Source: Ceratopteris richardii (taxonomy: Eukaryota > Streptophyta > Polypodiopsida > Polypodiales > Pteridaceae). Taken from it: a DNA stretch of 64,000 bases. The stretch is from positions 17,592,267 through 17,656,266 of the forward strand of contig CM035431.1 of the NCBI GenBank assembly GCA_020310875.1. The letters are read 5' to 3'. How positions within the stretch are numbered: the stretch's first letter is position 1; each line of letters begins with the position of its first letter. Below, one piece after another: positions 23,541 to 34,210 of this stretch. A program made the position numbers and the translations under genes. The notes below the pieces were generated by a model that saw only the letters and a program-made list of their open reading frames with translations, was not told where the DNA came from and did not search any database.

Positions 23541-23977
23541 TTTATTCATCTACGCGCGTCTAGAGCAGGATCTCGTATATATAATTTATAATATGAGAAT
23601 CTATGTAAATATATCGTCTGCCGAAAGGAAGTAGCTCCATAGCTAACTCATCGTCCATGCTTTCGTAGACTACATGTCAAATCCCACGTCTGCCACACTT
23701 GTGCTAGAATACTAAAATTAATTGGCCGGACGGGAAAAATCCAAGAAAGTCTCTGAGCGGCCTGGTTTTCCGAGATGGAATGTGCATTAAAGTCTGCAGG
23801 CCTGAGCTCGATCCCGCCAAAGCAGTGCCGCGAGTTACTCAAAGAATTGATTACTTACTAAGCTTTTGAAAATCAGTTCTCTATTTCTGCCTCCTCCTCT
23901 AAAGCTCGGTACGGACGAGTTTTTAAATCTTTATAAATAAGCTTCCCGCCAGATGGCACTTCATTGACGCGAGAACC
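23541..23977. other. GC-richer block with a TATA box, origin unknown
   Basis: Composition changes here: CpG-containing words (CTACGCGCG, GCCGCGAG, CCGTCCGG) appear in otherwise AT-rich DNA. A minus-strand ORF of 64 codons (23648-23842) has no family I recognise. A TATAAATA box lies at 23932-23939 on the plus strand, with GC-rich sequence 25-35 bp downstream. It could be a captured host promoter or exon fragment, or simply older host DNA flanking the LINE insertion. Confidence 0.35.
23932..23939 (+). promoter_or_regulatory. TATA-box candidate
   Basis: TATAAATA lies between CG-containing sequences in the block 23541-23977. Any transcript would run at once into the antisense of the LINE tail, so function is doubtful. 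Confidence 0.3.
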
Positions 23978-24990
23978 TTTTTTTTTTTTTTTTTTGAGAA
24001 TAACAGAAAGTATAAAATTGATGCTGGGTAAAAAGATACAAACAAAAGATCAGACTCACGAGGAAGTCTGAATCATGTACATGTGAGCAATATCCCGATT
24101 ATGATGGGAGGTTTCATAGAAGTACAAGATTAACATAATCATCAAGGAGAGTGATCATGTGAACTCTAGGCTTTGAGTACAACTGAAGGAGTTTTATTTT
24201 CCACAAATTATAGTGATTGTTCCTAAGAATTACAAAGGGGTTCTTATCTTCCGATTGGGAAACTCGACTGGAGGAAAGACAGAGATTGAGAATTTTCTTC
24301 AAACCCAACAAAAAGGAGAAGAAGTAGTCCTTCCCACTCCTATTGAAGATGGCAGTGTTCCTGGTCTTCCAGATAAACCACAAAGAGTGGATTCTGATGA
24401 ACTGCCACAGAAGGATGTCCATACCACGCGCTTCACCCAGCAGGATATCTTTGCAGCTAGGAGTATTGAGACCTTGGCTCTGACAAAAACACCTGATTCC
24501 AACCCAGAATCTGAAGGAAAACTTACAATTGACGAACAAGTGTTCCAAGTTCTCTTCTTTGCCACAGAGCTTGCAGTTACCAGCATCAATTTTATACTTC
24601 CTAGCATGACTACCTGTCCAGATGCCTTTGTGGAGAATGAGCCAATTCAGGCAGGACTGCTTGTTGGAGAGTGGAAAGGCCCATCTGCACTGGAATCTGT
24701 ACTTCCACTGCAAGGGGGACCATTGGAGATCCCACTTCTTATTCAGTTTCCCAGTTATCTCTTTGATACTTCTGCCTTTCTTTTTGTAAGAATTAAGAAT
24801 ATCCCCGGCAACGTCTTGTAGAGAGATCTCCTTCCTCCACAAGAACTTCTCCAATTTTTTCTTCAAAAAATCCTTCTGGATTGAGAGAACCTGTTTACAT
24901 TGGACAGAAAGGCCGTCAAAATCAGAAATGGCAGAATCATTAATAACATTACCTGCATTTAACAAGTCCTGCCAGTGTCCAAATCCTTTT
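23978..24990 (-). mobile_element. LINE-a, 5'-truncated L1-type LINE
   Basis: An 18-base T run (23978-23995) is the poly(A) tail on the minus strand. Upstream of it lies an ORF with the plant LINE zf-RVT domain, and similarity ends near 24990. Only the last kilobase of the element remains, typical of incomplete target-primed reverse transcription. I found no convincing target duplication. Confidence 0.85.
24114..24965 (-). pseudogene. LINE-a ORF2 C-terminal fragment with zf-RVT domain
   Basis: This is a 283-codon open frame on the minus strand. Its middle (about residues 85-160) is the zinc-binding zf-RVT region: WAFPLSNKQSCLNWLILHKG, then CKLC, LEHLF and a following C. This domain sits at the C-terminus of plant LINE ORF2 and of many non-LTR-derived plant genes. 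Endonuclease and reverse transcriptase are absent, so it cannot move. The first residues (MLNAGNVINDSAISDF) match the position of residue ISDDYILSLTHF in LINE-b, so the fragment starts within ORF2. The frame is uninterrupted over its length, which argues against great age. It shares roughly 40% of residues by eye with LINE-b, so it is a different subfamily. Confidence 0.85.
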
Positions 24991-25117
24991 TTTCTGCATT
25001 TATTCCATCTAATAGGAAGGGAAGGGGAACCTTGGATTGGCTACGTTGCTCGAACCTAGCGCATCTGTGTTCAATCCCCGTCTATGCAGGCAGCTACTCT
25101 AGCATCTACACTATCGA
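24991..25117 (+). repeat. Possible tRNA-derived SINE fragment between the LINEs
   Basis: GGGGAACCTTGG at about 25021, followed by GTTCAATCCCCG (25067-25078), recalls the conserved head and box B of a common plant SINE type that begins GGGGAACCTTGGC and carries GGTTCAAGTCC. Box A is poor. The stretch separates two LINE insertions and could equally be the original target DNA. Confidence 0.3.
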
Positions 25118-28050
25118 TTTTTTTTTATTTTTTTTTGAGACAACAGGAAAAGAGAGTAAATTAAAGAGTAAAAGTACAATGTACACAGGGAAGCAGAGAT
25201 CCCATCAGGAACAAGTTACATATTGAGGGCCATGATAAATCTATCACTGGAATAACATTCCAGAAGGGATTCCCTCCATTTACAGGGAGGAAGAGACCTA
25301 GTAATAGCAATTTGATCCTGGGGGCCCTGTTTGATAGATAGCAGACTCTTCATACCAGAGAGATACAAGGTTTTTCTAAGGGAAAACATATAGTTCTTTT
25401 GGCCATTCTTGAAAAGGACTTGGTTCCTACTAATCCATATATGCCAAAGGATGTGTCCCCTCCATAAATGCCAAAGCACTAGATCTAGTTTATTACAACA
25501 TCCAAGAATAATCTCTTTTAGCCCAAGTTGAGGTAGCTTTTTAATAGCCAGGATAGGGTCCAACACCTTCCAGAACTGTTTAGCATGCCAACAATTACAA
25601 AAGAGATGGGTTAAATCCTCTTCACTGCTGCATAGAGCACAATTACTATTATTGATATTTGCTCTCTTAGCCCTGTTGCCAGTCCATAAGCCATTATGAA
25701 GAATCAGCCATTCCAAGTAGGAATGCTTGATATTGTAGGGGAAAGCCCAGATGACTTTGAACATGTATCTCCATTGGTTGGCAGACCAATTACATCCCCA
25801 TCTGCTGTTAAGTTTGTTAGTAACACTGAGAACAGAGCCTTTGTTGAGCTTGAAACTTTTCCACATTTCTTTGGCAACTTCAGTGATATGTATGTTGGCA
25901 AGCCTGCACTCCTCAAGCTTTGTCTTCAGGAGATACTTCCTTTCCAGAAGAATCTGCAAACAACCAGGAGAAAAATGAGTCAGTGAAAGGATGTAATCAT
26001 CAGATATCAACTCACCTGAGTTAAAAAACTAGGCCCAGTTTTTAACACCAAGCTTAAAGCATTTGTGTTCTCTAATCTCAAGATTTTTGTTACTCCACAA
26101 GGCAATCCAGCCCAACCAAGGAGATTCCTGAAGGAAAAAATTAAGGTTAGCTGAATACTTTGAATTTGGAGAAAAACAGATTTTAACTTTCGTCCATACA
26201 GACCAAAACCTGCAAGAGAGGCTACTACCTACAGGAACAAAAGGGGTAGGGGAAATAACAATATCCCAAAGATGATTATTAGTCCAGGCTTTATAGTTTT
26301 TGACATGAAACTTCTGAATGTTTCTTTTAAGAAGACAAGCCCAAATGTCACTAGAACTTAATGCCCTGTACACCCATTTAGCGGCCAAGTTCTCAGCCAT
26401 TTTCAAAGGGCAGATGATACCCAATCCTCCTTCATGCTTAGGCAGACAGCAAATCTTCCAAGCCACTTTAGGAACTTTGTTAACTTGGTCATTACCTCCC
26501 CATAAGAATCTTCTAGCCAGAGTTATCACCTGATTTAATTGCTTCTTGGAAGGACTCCAACAAGCCAGGAAGTACACTAAGGAAGGGAGGAGATAGTGCT
26601 TCAAAACAAAACATCTGTGAGAGAGGGAAGCATAAACATTATACCACCTGAGCATTTTTCCCTTAAATTTTTGAAGCACCCAGTCCCATCTTTGCTGCAT
26701 AGAGACATTAAAACCCATAGGGATACCCAAAAGTCTAAAGATCATTCGATCCTGCAAAATGATACAACCAGTGTCAGAAATACAGTTGGGGGTGATATGG
26801 TTTGAGGACCAAAAACCAGTTTTGGAATGATTGATATGAGAACCACTAGCAAGACAAAAGGTATTCAAACAGGCCAGGAAATTTTCAGCATACAGAGGAT
26901 CAGCAAGAGTACACATATTAGTATCATCAGCAAACATTTGAAGCCCAAGTTGATGATTGGAATTGGGAATGGGGATACCTTTGATTTTACCATTTTCCAT
27001 TTCATTGTTCACAAGCCAACCAAGGGCATCACTTGAAATAGCAAACAGAAGGGGGGCCAGGGGACAACCCTGCCTAATGGATCTAGCAATCTTAAAAGGG
27101 GGGGAAAGATGACCATTAAGAGAAACTCTGGACCAAGCATTTCCAAAGAGGGTACTAACATACTTGATGAAATTTTTACCCATGCCAATATCATGGAGAG
27201 ATTGAAGGATAAAATCCCATTCTATTCTATCATAAGCCTTGTCAAAGTCAACCTTGAAGAAATAGTAGTCAAGCTCAGCTTCATTAGCAAAATCAAAACC
27301 TTCCCACAGAGAAATAATGGCATCCAAAATGTATCTTCCCTTAATAAACCCTTTCTGCATGGGGAGAATGATAGTGTTCATGATTGGGCTAAGCCTTCTA
27401 GCAAGGGCAGAAGCAAAGATTTTATAGACAGAATTGAGACAAGTTATAGGGCTCCAATTATTGAGATCTTCCTTAGGGCCCCTTTTGTGGATGAGTCTAA
27501 TAACCCCCATATTCATGTCAGATGACAAGGAACCTTTCCTAGTGGCCTCATTCCAAATCTCCAGAAGGTAGGGAGTAATGAAGTCTTTAAGCTCTTTGAA
27601 AAGTTCATTAGGAATACCATCAATACCAGGAGATTTACATAGTTTCATTTTATCAATGGCTTCTTTAATCTCACCACCAGAGAGGGGTAAGTCCAGGAGA
27701 GCAGCCAGACCTTGAGGGAGAGTTTTCACCCTGACAGAAGCAATATGGGCCCTGGCTCTCTGGATTTCTTCCCCCCTCTTGGGAGGACTAGAGAAGACAT
27801 TCATAAAGAAACTAGAAGCTTCATGTAAGCATTCTTCCATGTTTTCAGCAATGTCCCCATTACTTTTAGCAAGAAGAGGAATGAAATCCTTATTTTTCTT
27901 TTGCTTAAGCATCTCATACATATGTATGTTAGGTCTGTCAATGTTCCTCTCCCAGAACCTTCTGGAGTTAGAAAGGGACCAGCTATCGAATTTTGCTTCT
28001 CCTAGCTCCTTTAGGAGTATGCAATTCTTCTCGAAATTCGGGGAGCTGCT
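25118..28050 (-). mobile_element. LINE-b, 5'-truncated L1-type LINE
   Basis: A T-rich run (25118-25136) forms the minus-strand poly(A) end, in the same sequence context as LINE-a (T-run, then GAGA and ACAG words). ORF2 sequence extends upstream to about 28050, where similarity to LINE reverse transcriptase leaders fades into the leader of element E. ORF1 and the apurinic endonuclease are missing. It lies within 200 bp of E's primer site. Confidence 0.85.
25216..26010 (-). pseudogene. LINE-b ORF2 C-terminal part, zf-RVT domain
   Basis: A 264-codon frame continues the LINE-b reverse transcriptase in the same phase, after one in-frame TAG at about 26029-26031. It carries the linker (SVTNKLNSRWGCNW) and the zf-RVT region (WAFPYNIKHSYLEWLILHNG, CALC, LTHLFCNC). 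The role in the family is nucleic-acid binding at the end of ORF2. With that single stop ignored, the reverse transcriptase and the zinc region are collinear as in plant L1 elements. Confidence 0.85.
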
Positions 28051-28143
28051 AAACTCATGCATCGAGGAGTTTGCGAAGAAGGAGATACGTCTGGGTGCTA
28101 TGATGCAAGGAGAAGAATATCTCCAAGAAGGAGATATATCCAC
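26029..28143 (-). pseudogene. LINE-b ORF2 reverse transcriptase fragment
   Basis: This 704-codon open frame on the minus strand holds a non-LTR reverse transcriptase. A leader is at residues 55-150, then SPGIDGIPNE at 171-180, VIRLIHKRGPKEDLNNWSPI at about 214-233, FDKAYDRIEWDF at about 300-311, RQGCPLAP at 357-364, and the catalytic FADD at 404-407 (nt about 26923-26934). After it come the thumb and connection region with FLWGG and GGLGI words (about residues 560-600). Catalytic aspartates are present. The first 30 or so residues do not look like LINE and probably belong to the leader of element E. The endonuclease is missing, so this is a dead truncated copy ended by an in-frame TAG. Confidence 0.9.
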
Positions 28144-28226
28144 ACAAGCATTTCATATGATAAAGAAGAAACTACAAGATGAAGATGATACAAGGTGCAA
28201 GGTTTTCATGAAAGCTTAAGCGCCTA

Positions 28227-28238
28227 GCTCTAATACCA
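28227..28238 (-). other. Element E primer binding site
   Basis: The minus strand reads TGGTATTAGAGC one base after the end of the right-hand LTR. It has one difference from the initiator tRNA-Met complement TGGTATCAGAGC. This fixes the element's orientation as minus. Confidence 0.88.
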
Positions 28239-28239
28239 A

Positions 28240-28740
28240 TGCAACAACCTAAGAAGTTACGATCACCACGTACTAGTGAGATGACTCTCCTCCCAACCTT
28301 ATGCATGTATATATATCTGCTCGAATCAACGAGGACCACAATAACTAGAGTCCACAAGTGCATATGCAATCTCCTCCACTCCTTTCATAACTACTACTAG
28401 AGTCTACTAGTGGCTGGAGTGTTCTCGACCACTGCTTTACTACCTTCCACTAGAGTCCACTAGTGGTTGGTGTAATCGCCTCTCGAGTTAAGCTCTAGAG
28501 CTCCTTGGGCAAAACTCTCTCCCCATGATCCCCATGGAAGTTGAACCCAAGACCTCCTCCTTCACAACCTTGAGACTTAACCACTAGGCTAAGTGGATTA
28601 CTTGTTTAAGAGAGCACATGAACTTATCCTTAAGTCTAGTCTGGAGATCTTTGGCCATACACATGAGTGACCAAACGATGTCCGATTTCATATCTGTCTA
28701 AACCGGTCGGACCCTTAGATCATAGACTTACATTATTACA
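28240..28740 (-). repeat. Element E LTR (5' LTR, right copy)
   Basis: It is 501 bp, from TGCAACAACC to TTATTACA on the plus strand, and partner of 13454-13990. It is flanked on the right by the duplication ATAAA, beyond which Copia-1 copy iii resumes. Confidence 0.92.
28537..28591 (-). other. tRNA-like Pol III A/B-box module in element E LTR (right)
   Basis: On the minus strand a box A-like TAGCCTAGTGG (28581-28591) and a box B-like GGTTCAACTTC (28537-28547) lie 33 bp apart, as in the left LTR. Both boxes are recognisable in both LTR copies. Confidence 0.55.
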
Positions 28741-29600
28741 ATAAACATGCTTCCATAGGAGTGGCAATAGGTTTGTAGTCTTCAAGGCCAAAACATTGCA
28801 ATAATGTGTCAATATATTTTGTTTGACACAACGTATTATGCCATCAACTTGCATAAACTGAATGCCCAAATAATGATGCAAATGCCCCAAATCTAGCACC
28901 TCAAATGAGGCATGGAAATCAGCCTTAAAATAAGCAATATGCTTCTTATTAGGACTAGTGAGTATCATGTCATCAACAAAGACAACAATGATCAAAAGCA
29001 CATCATTTGCACATTTAACATATAAGGTGCTCTCAGTTGTACTGTTCTCAAAACCATGTGCAATGAAGTAGGCATGCATCTTTTCATACCAAGAACGTGG
29101 TGCTTGCTTCAAACCATATAATTCCTTTTTCAATCGGCACACTTTTTTCCATGCCCTTTCTGCAGAAAACCATAGGGCTTAAAAACATACACTTCTTCAT
29201 TCAAGTCACCATTTAGAAATGCAGTTTTAATGTCCACTAATGTATGTTCCAACCATGATGAGTTGCAAGTGCATAGATGCTACAAACAATAGTCATTCGG
29301 CATGTAGGTGCAAAGGTCTCATCAAAATCAATGCCTCTTTCTTCAACATAACCTTTTGCAACAAGCCTCGCCTTATACCTATCAACTTTTCCATCAAGCT
29401 GATGCTTCAACTTGTATGCCCACTTAATGCCAATGGCCTTCTTGCCAAGAGGCAAGTCACATAAAGACCAGGTATCATTTTTCATAATAGCATCATATTT
29501 TGATTGCATAACAACCATCCAATTTTCAAAAATTTGTGCTTCATCAAATGAAACAGGCTTATTCTCATCACAAAGACTAGAGGAAGCCGTAATTATTAGA
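28741..29600 (-). pseudogene. Copia-1 reverse transcriptase (copy iii, 5' side of element E)
   Basis: The minus strand encodes the Copia-1 reverse transcriptase from the SLCDENKPVSFDEAQ block (about 29560) to the end of the palm and thumb (LHHYLGIQFMQVD at about 28850, then ATPME-like text at 28750). It has the YVDD-equivalent box FVDD at about 28965. It continues exactly where 12603-13453 stops, across element E. The 5' end is lost near 29600. It is broken, with several breaks. Confidence 0.9.
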
Positions 29601-29632
29601 CATAGATCCAAGCTAGATCATACATCAGTGTG

Positions 29633-29844
29633 TGTTGGAACAAGAGCATGAGTTGCTAAGGTTCGAAACTCAGGGGTTATCCTAAAGTTCCACCTTAGAA
29701 AGTAGAGTGCATGTGCATGATGGCCACATGTCACACTAGAGCACTCTAGAAGCTTTCTAATCTTAGAGCAAGAGGAAAATAGGATGGGAGGTGAGTAGCA
29801 CACATGCCATTTTTTTCAAGTCTCTTTGTGAGAAGTTTCTCACA
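29633..29844 (+). repeat. Orphan 5' LTR candidate
   Basis: A TGTTGGAACA...TTCTCACA interval of about 212 bp ends two bases before a perfect-length primer site. Length and termini suit a Copia LTR. No second copy is visible in the window, so the left end rests on the TG dinucleotide alone. Confidence 0.5.
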
Positions 29845-29846
29845 TT

Positions 29847-29858
29847 TGGTATTAGAGC
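29847..29858 (+). other. Orphan primer binding site
   Basis: TGGTATTAGAGC, one base off the initiator tRNA-Met complement, follows the LTR candidate. An ATGGGTAGAAAGAG leader start lies about 15 bp further on. Confidence 0.6.
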
Positions 29859-29859
29859 T

Positions 29860-32659
29860 ATAGTTTAGGATCATGGGTAGAAAGAGAGAGGAATTCTTCT
29901 TCTAATTTTGGGAATAGTATTTGTGAATCTTCATTTCTCTCATGCATGTTTTCTTTTTTGGGTTAGTTTTTGTCTTCATGGATCTACTGAACCGAGCAAG
30001 CTCTAGAGATTTCTTGAGTTTTGGAGAACAAAAAGGTAGTTTTGTGCCCCCTAAGAGAACCTGTAGCCCCTCCAAAGGATCTCTCCACCTCGTGGTGCCA
30101 CCATGAGTGGGACACACATCCGACAATAGCATGAAGGCGATCAGCAATGCCCACACACCACGTGTGTGTGAAAGAGATAGAGGAGAGCTCTTCAAGTCCC
30201 ATCTCTAGATGATGCAAGGTGGGTGATGATCTTCATCTTATAGGTGCATAATTCACTGACGAATCCATATATGGGATACAAACACACAACACATGCATGT
30301 TTCTTGAGTTTTCTGAGTGCCAATCGCCTCTTGGAATCAAAATTCTTGCCTAACCTCCTCTCTTTCGAATGTTTTGAGATACCTGCCTTCACTAAAAATG
30401 CCATAACTTCCTCTGTACTCATCCAAATTGGATGATTTAACTTGCTATAGAAAATAGACTTCATAAGCTTTTGCATGAGTGGTTGTCATTGGACATAATT
30501 GGCTTATTAGAAACCACATCTATAGAGCATTCCATTCTCTATATATCTCTTTAAGGAGAGATGCTCCATTGTTTTCACCATGACTTCCTCATGGAATATC
30601 AAAATCACAAAATTCAAATTGCTATAGATTCTAAACTTCAATCCTTTCTTTTCAGTGACATTTTGACCATTGCAAGCCATCTATGCACAAGCTTTTAGAT
30701 GGATGTTGACTGATGAGAGACTCTTTTTTAGTGAATTAAGTGTTTAATTATGATAATTAGGAGTTCCTAATTATATTTAACACCATTTTGGGATATGAAT
30801 ACATTAATTCATATACCTTTGTATCATATTTCTACTCTCAAATACATTCACTTGGATGCTTTTGCATTATAATTTATAGTTTTGCATTATTTTTTCTCTT
30901 CCAATTTTATGAAATTAACATTGGAATGTGCATCAAAGTTATTTTTTATATGACTTCATCTTTGTATATGAAGTTACATTAGCTTATGTTGGCTCATAAA
31001 AGCATGCACATGTTCTTCTTTGTGTGTTTTAGAATCTTTTGCAAGTATTGGAGCAAGAAAAGACATTGTTATGAGGGTGTGTAGTGCCCAACAACACATA
31101 TTGGAAAAGTTTCTTATTTGTAGGTTTATGGAGTAAAGAAAGTGGTTTGCCAAGCACTAGGCTAATGCCTATCATTGTATCATGGTTATTATTTTTTTAG
31201 GCTTCATTTTCCTGGGGAAATGCTACCAAAAATTTTGTAGCCACATGGTGCTATATGTCATGCAAGAACTATGGAGATATTGTGTTGTAAGAGAGAGGAA
31301 GTCTCATGTGTGCAACATAATTAAAAGCTTGTAAAGTAGTTGAAGTAGAGAAGAAGATGCATGAGTGGATGCATGCATACATAGATGATATGATTTCTAG
31401 AAAGATGAAGTGCATGATGCATTTTCTGTCTATTGAAAACCATTTTATCTATCACCAAGATGAACAGGATAAGTTTTCCATTAGAAAGTAAATGAAAAAG
31501 ATAGATGATATTTTTCATTTAGATTGGGAATACTTGGAGGATGGAGTCCTTAGAGTAACCAAGATTTCCTCTAGGAGAACTTTTAGTTAAAAATAGCTAG
31601 ACGAGAACTAGAAGCTTTGTCTAAGAGAGACAAAGGGATGATTTTAGAAAATCTAGGTATGATGGCAAAGAAATAGATATTTTGAAAGATGCCATAAAAG
31701 TTCATGATGTAAGGTAGCATACTAACTCTAAGATTTTATACTTTAGATAGTTTTTAAAAGTACAAGAATAAAAGAGTAAGTATGTTTCTAAGTTGTTGGA
31801 CACATGAGAAAATAAGTATAATATAATAAATCTAAAGTTAGAGTACAAGGTGTAAAGTTGTATTATCTAAAGTTAAAGAGACAAATGTAAAGTGAGTTAA
31901 AAAGGTTAATTTATCCATCAAGTCTTGCAAGTGAGAACCTTGGAAAGGCTCTAGAACACTTCAAGTAAGTATGAGGTAAGTATCATAGATAAAGTAGAAG
32001 TTTAACCATTTCTAAAATGAATTCTTGATGTGAGAAAAGAAGCAATAGTGCTGATAGTTGTTATTTCAAGACAATATAAGAATCTATGGATTTATACAAA
32101 CATACTCTTATGTTTTTAGCAATAGCCAAACAAGGGCAAGGTATTGCCAAAGTTAAGGAATAAGAAAGTCAAGAGGTATGAGTCCTAAGATCTAATATTA
32201 TGAGAATCAATAGATCCTAGAGAGGACCTTACCATACCTATAGACAAAGAATTTGAGGTGAGAGTTCCAAGGTCTTAGGATTCTATGTGCCAAGAAGATC
32301 TCAAGAGCACTGAAAGATATATAACATTTAATTACCAAGATGAATGACTAGTAGCATTCTGATCAAAGAAAAGTATAAGCTTGTGGATATCTAATAGATA
32401 TCACATGTATGGTATCACTGAATGGAATTCTTAGATTAAAGAAAATTTATTCAAGTATAAGATCAAGGGAGGCCTTAAGATAAGGGCAAGTGTTGCTAGT
32501 GTCATTAGAATAAGGAACTTAATAGGTTCATAGATAAAAACTCTAGGATGTCTAGTTAGAACCTATAATAGAGGATAGTTCATCCTCAAAGATCAAGAAA
32601 GAATGCAAGTAGCATTCTGATCAAGAAAGAATAAAGTTAGGATTTAAAAGAGGATGATT
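29860..32659. other. AT-rich stretch without a recognised gene
   Basis: I find no convincing reading frame, RNA or element here apart from the leader just after the orphan primer site. GTAGCATTCTGATCAA occurs twice (about 32350 and 32608). Parts near 31330-31720 and 32150-32650 have the look of long-decayed coding sequence, but I cannot name it. Confidence 0.5.
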
Positions 32660-33540
32660 GTTGCAGAGAAAAGAGGCACAAAAGATGAGCCCTAAAATTT
32701 TCAAAATGATGGCATAAATTTTCTTCTTCAAAATCCTAGGAAATTACCTCAAAGCTTTGTGAATGCACTAGAGGAGTCCTCTAGATGCATAAACCCCAAC
32801 TCATTTTCACATAATTCTTGTAAAATAGTAGAAAATTAGAAATTAGTCAATAAAGTGCCGGTCACTTGTGTGAAAGGACCATTTTTAGGGCACATGTATA
32901 TAAGTCACTTTGTGACTCTTTGTAAGGACTTTTTGCCATTGTGAAGAAGGAGAACTGAAATTTCGAATTTGCTTCTTCCCTACTGATTTTCATCTTCTCC
33001 ATGATCTTTTCTGTATGTCTGAAGCTTGAAATGTGTGTTTAGGACTATTATCTATCCGTTCCCATCACTTTTGAGCTACTGTAGTGTGTGTGTGAACCAG
33101 TACGAGTTGTGGAGTGAGTGTAGGTGATTCCTGCCATTCACTATTTTGGCCATAACTTGAAGAGCGTTTGTCACATTTGAGTGAAAATACCACAAATAGA
33201 TGCATCTCATCGAGAGCTTCGAAATGAACCCAGTATTGGAACATTTGGAGTTTAGAGCTGGGAGAAACATTCAAATTTGTGCTTACTACTGTAAGTGGTA
33301 TCGCACTAGACATTTCCAGAGATTTAGTGAGTTGGAGAGGCATTTTAGTCTTTTCACATGCATTGTAGCTGAGCCACTTCACTTTCCATCATGTGTGCAC
33401 ACGTCTTCATACACGTGGTTCATGTGGTTCTTTGGATTGATAATTAAACGTGTGTCAATCCACCACTATACGCGCTTGTGGGCCAAATGAGATTTAGTCT
33501 CTTTGACACAAGTCCTAAGACCTCGTGACCTAGGTACACA
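32660..33540 (+). repeat. Probable 5' LTR of element B
   Basis: TGTTGCAGAG at 32660 and GTACACA ending at 33540 would bound an 881 bp LTR directly before the primer site. A TGTATATAAG TATA-like box at about 32895 supports an LTR promoter. There is no second copy to confirm the left edge. Confidence 0.45.
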
Positions 33541-33542
33541 TG

Positions 33543-33562
33543 TTTTTAGCGTCGTTGCCATG
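33543..33562 (+). other. Element B primer binding site
   Basis: TTTTAGCGTCGTTGCCATGG resembles the TTTGGCGCCGTTGCCGGGG primer site of plant Athila/Tat elements, with several differences. It follows the CA end of the LTR candidate by two bases. Confidence 0.65.
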
Positions 33563-34210
33563 GAACAAACTCAACTAAGGTGCCTTCCTGATGGTTATAG
33601 CTCTAGAGTGAAGGAATCGTACTTGTAGAAGTGAATTCGTTCAGTGGCAAGTAGTCAAAGAGTTCTGCACTTGTTACTTCATATCCTTGAGATGTGTGTA
33701 ATGAGTTTTTAGCTTTAGGGTTAAGAGTGAGGAAGAGAGGGAAGAGTTAGGTTAGGTTAGAGAGAGGAGTGGAGTAGGGGGAAGTTAGAATCACCAAGAA
33801 AAATCTCAAAAACTACCAAAATTAATGTAGAGTAGGCTTCATGCATCAAAAATTATAAAAACCAAAAAATTTAGTTCATTTGACACAAGTACTGGAACTG
33901 GTATCGTGTGCAGAGAGCGATCGCTATCGTGCCCTACAAGCCAAAAACCTACCTTATGAGCTCAAATCTTAAGCAAGGCATCCCTGAAGGTAAGCTACAA
34001 CAAGATTTCAATATCAAAACTAATTTACAAAACACATTTGCAAGTGATTAGAGACATTTTCGGTATCGCGGGGTGGGACAGAGAGTTTGGGAGATTCTTT
34101 GAGTGAGACAGAGGGTCAAGAGTGAGGAGGGGTGAGAACTAAACATACTTGTGCAAAACATTTTTTTGATTAGAGCGATTTTGGCTGAAGTATCACGGTT
34201 AGTTGAGTTT

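Larger units (their letters stand above)
13454..28740 (-). mobile_element. Element E: 15.3 kb LTR element with Gypsy-type ends, minus strand
   Basis: Two direct repeats of 537 and 501 bp, both TG...CA, bound this interval. They are flanked by the 5-bp duplication ATAAA (13449-13453, 28741-28745) inside Copia-1 copy iii. On the minus strand a TGGTATTAGAGC primer site (28227-28238) follows the right-hand LTR. A purine tract (13991-14003), preceded by TCGAGGATGAAAAT-type sequence, lies against the left-hand LTR, as in plant chromovirus-like Gypsy elements. No gag-pol of its own is visible, so it looks like a non-autonomous large derivative. By eye the LTRs differ at about 26 of 500 aligned sites (about 5%). 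It carries a younger Copia-1, a TIR candidate and two LINEs. Confidence 0.88.

Noticed and set aside
24213-24821. A 202-codon plus-strand frame
   Set aside because: It is antisense to the LINE-a zf-RVT frame, which has recognisable domain motifs. The plus-strand text has none.
25067-25078. A confident SINE between the two LINEs
   Set aside because: Box B is plausible but box A is poor and no ends are defined. It is kept only as a low-confidence feature.
27109-27525. Plus-strand frames across 26.3-28.2 kb
   Set aside because: They are antisense shadows of the LINE-b reverse transcriptase.
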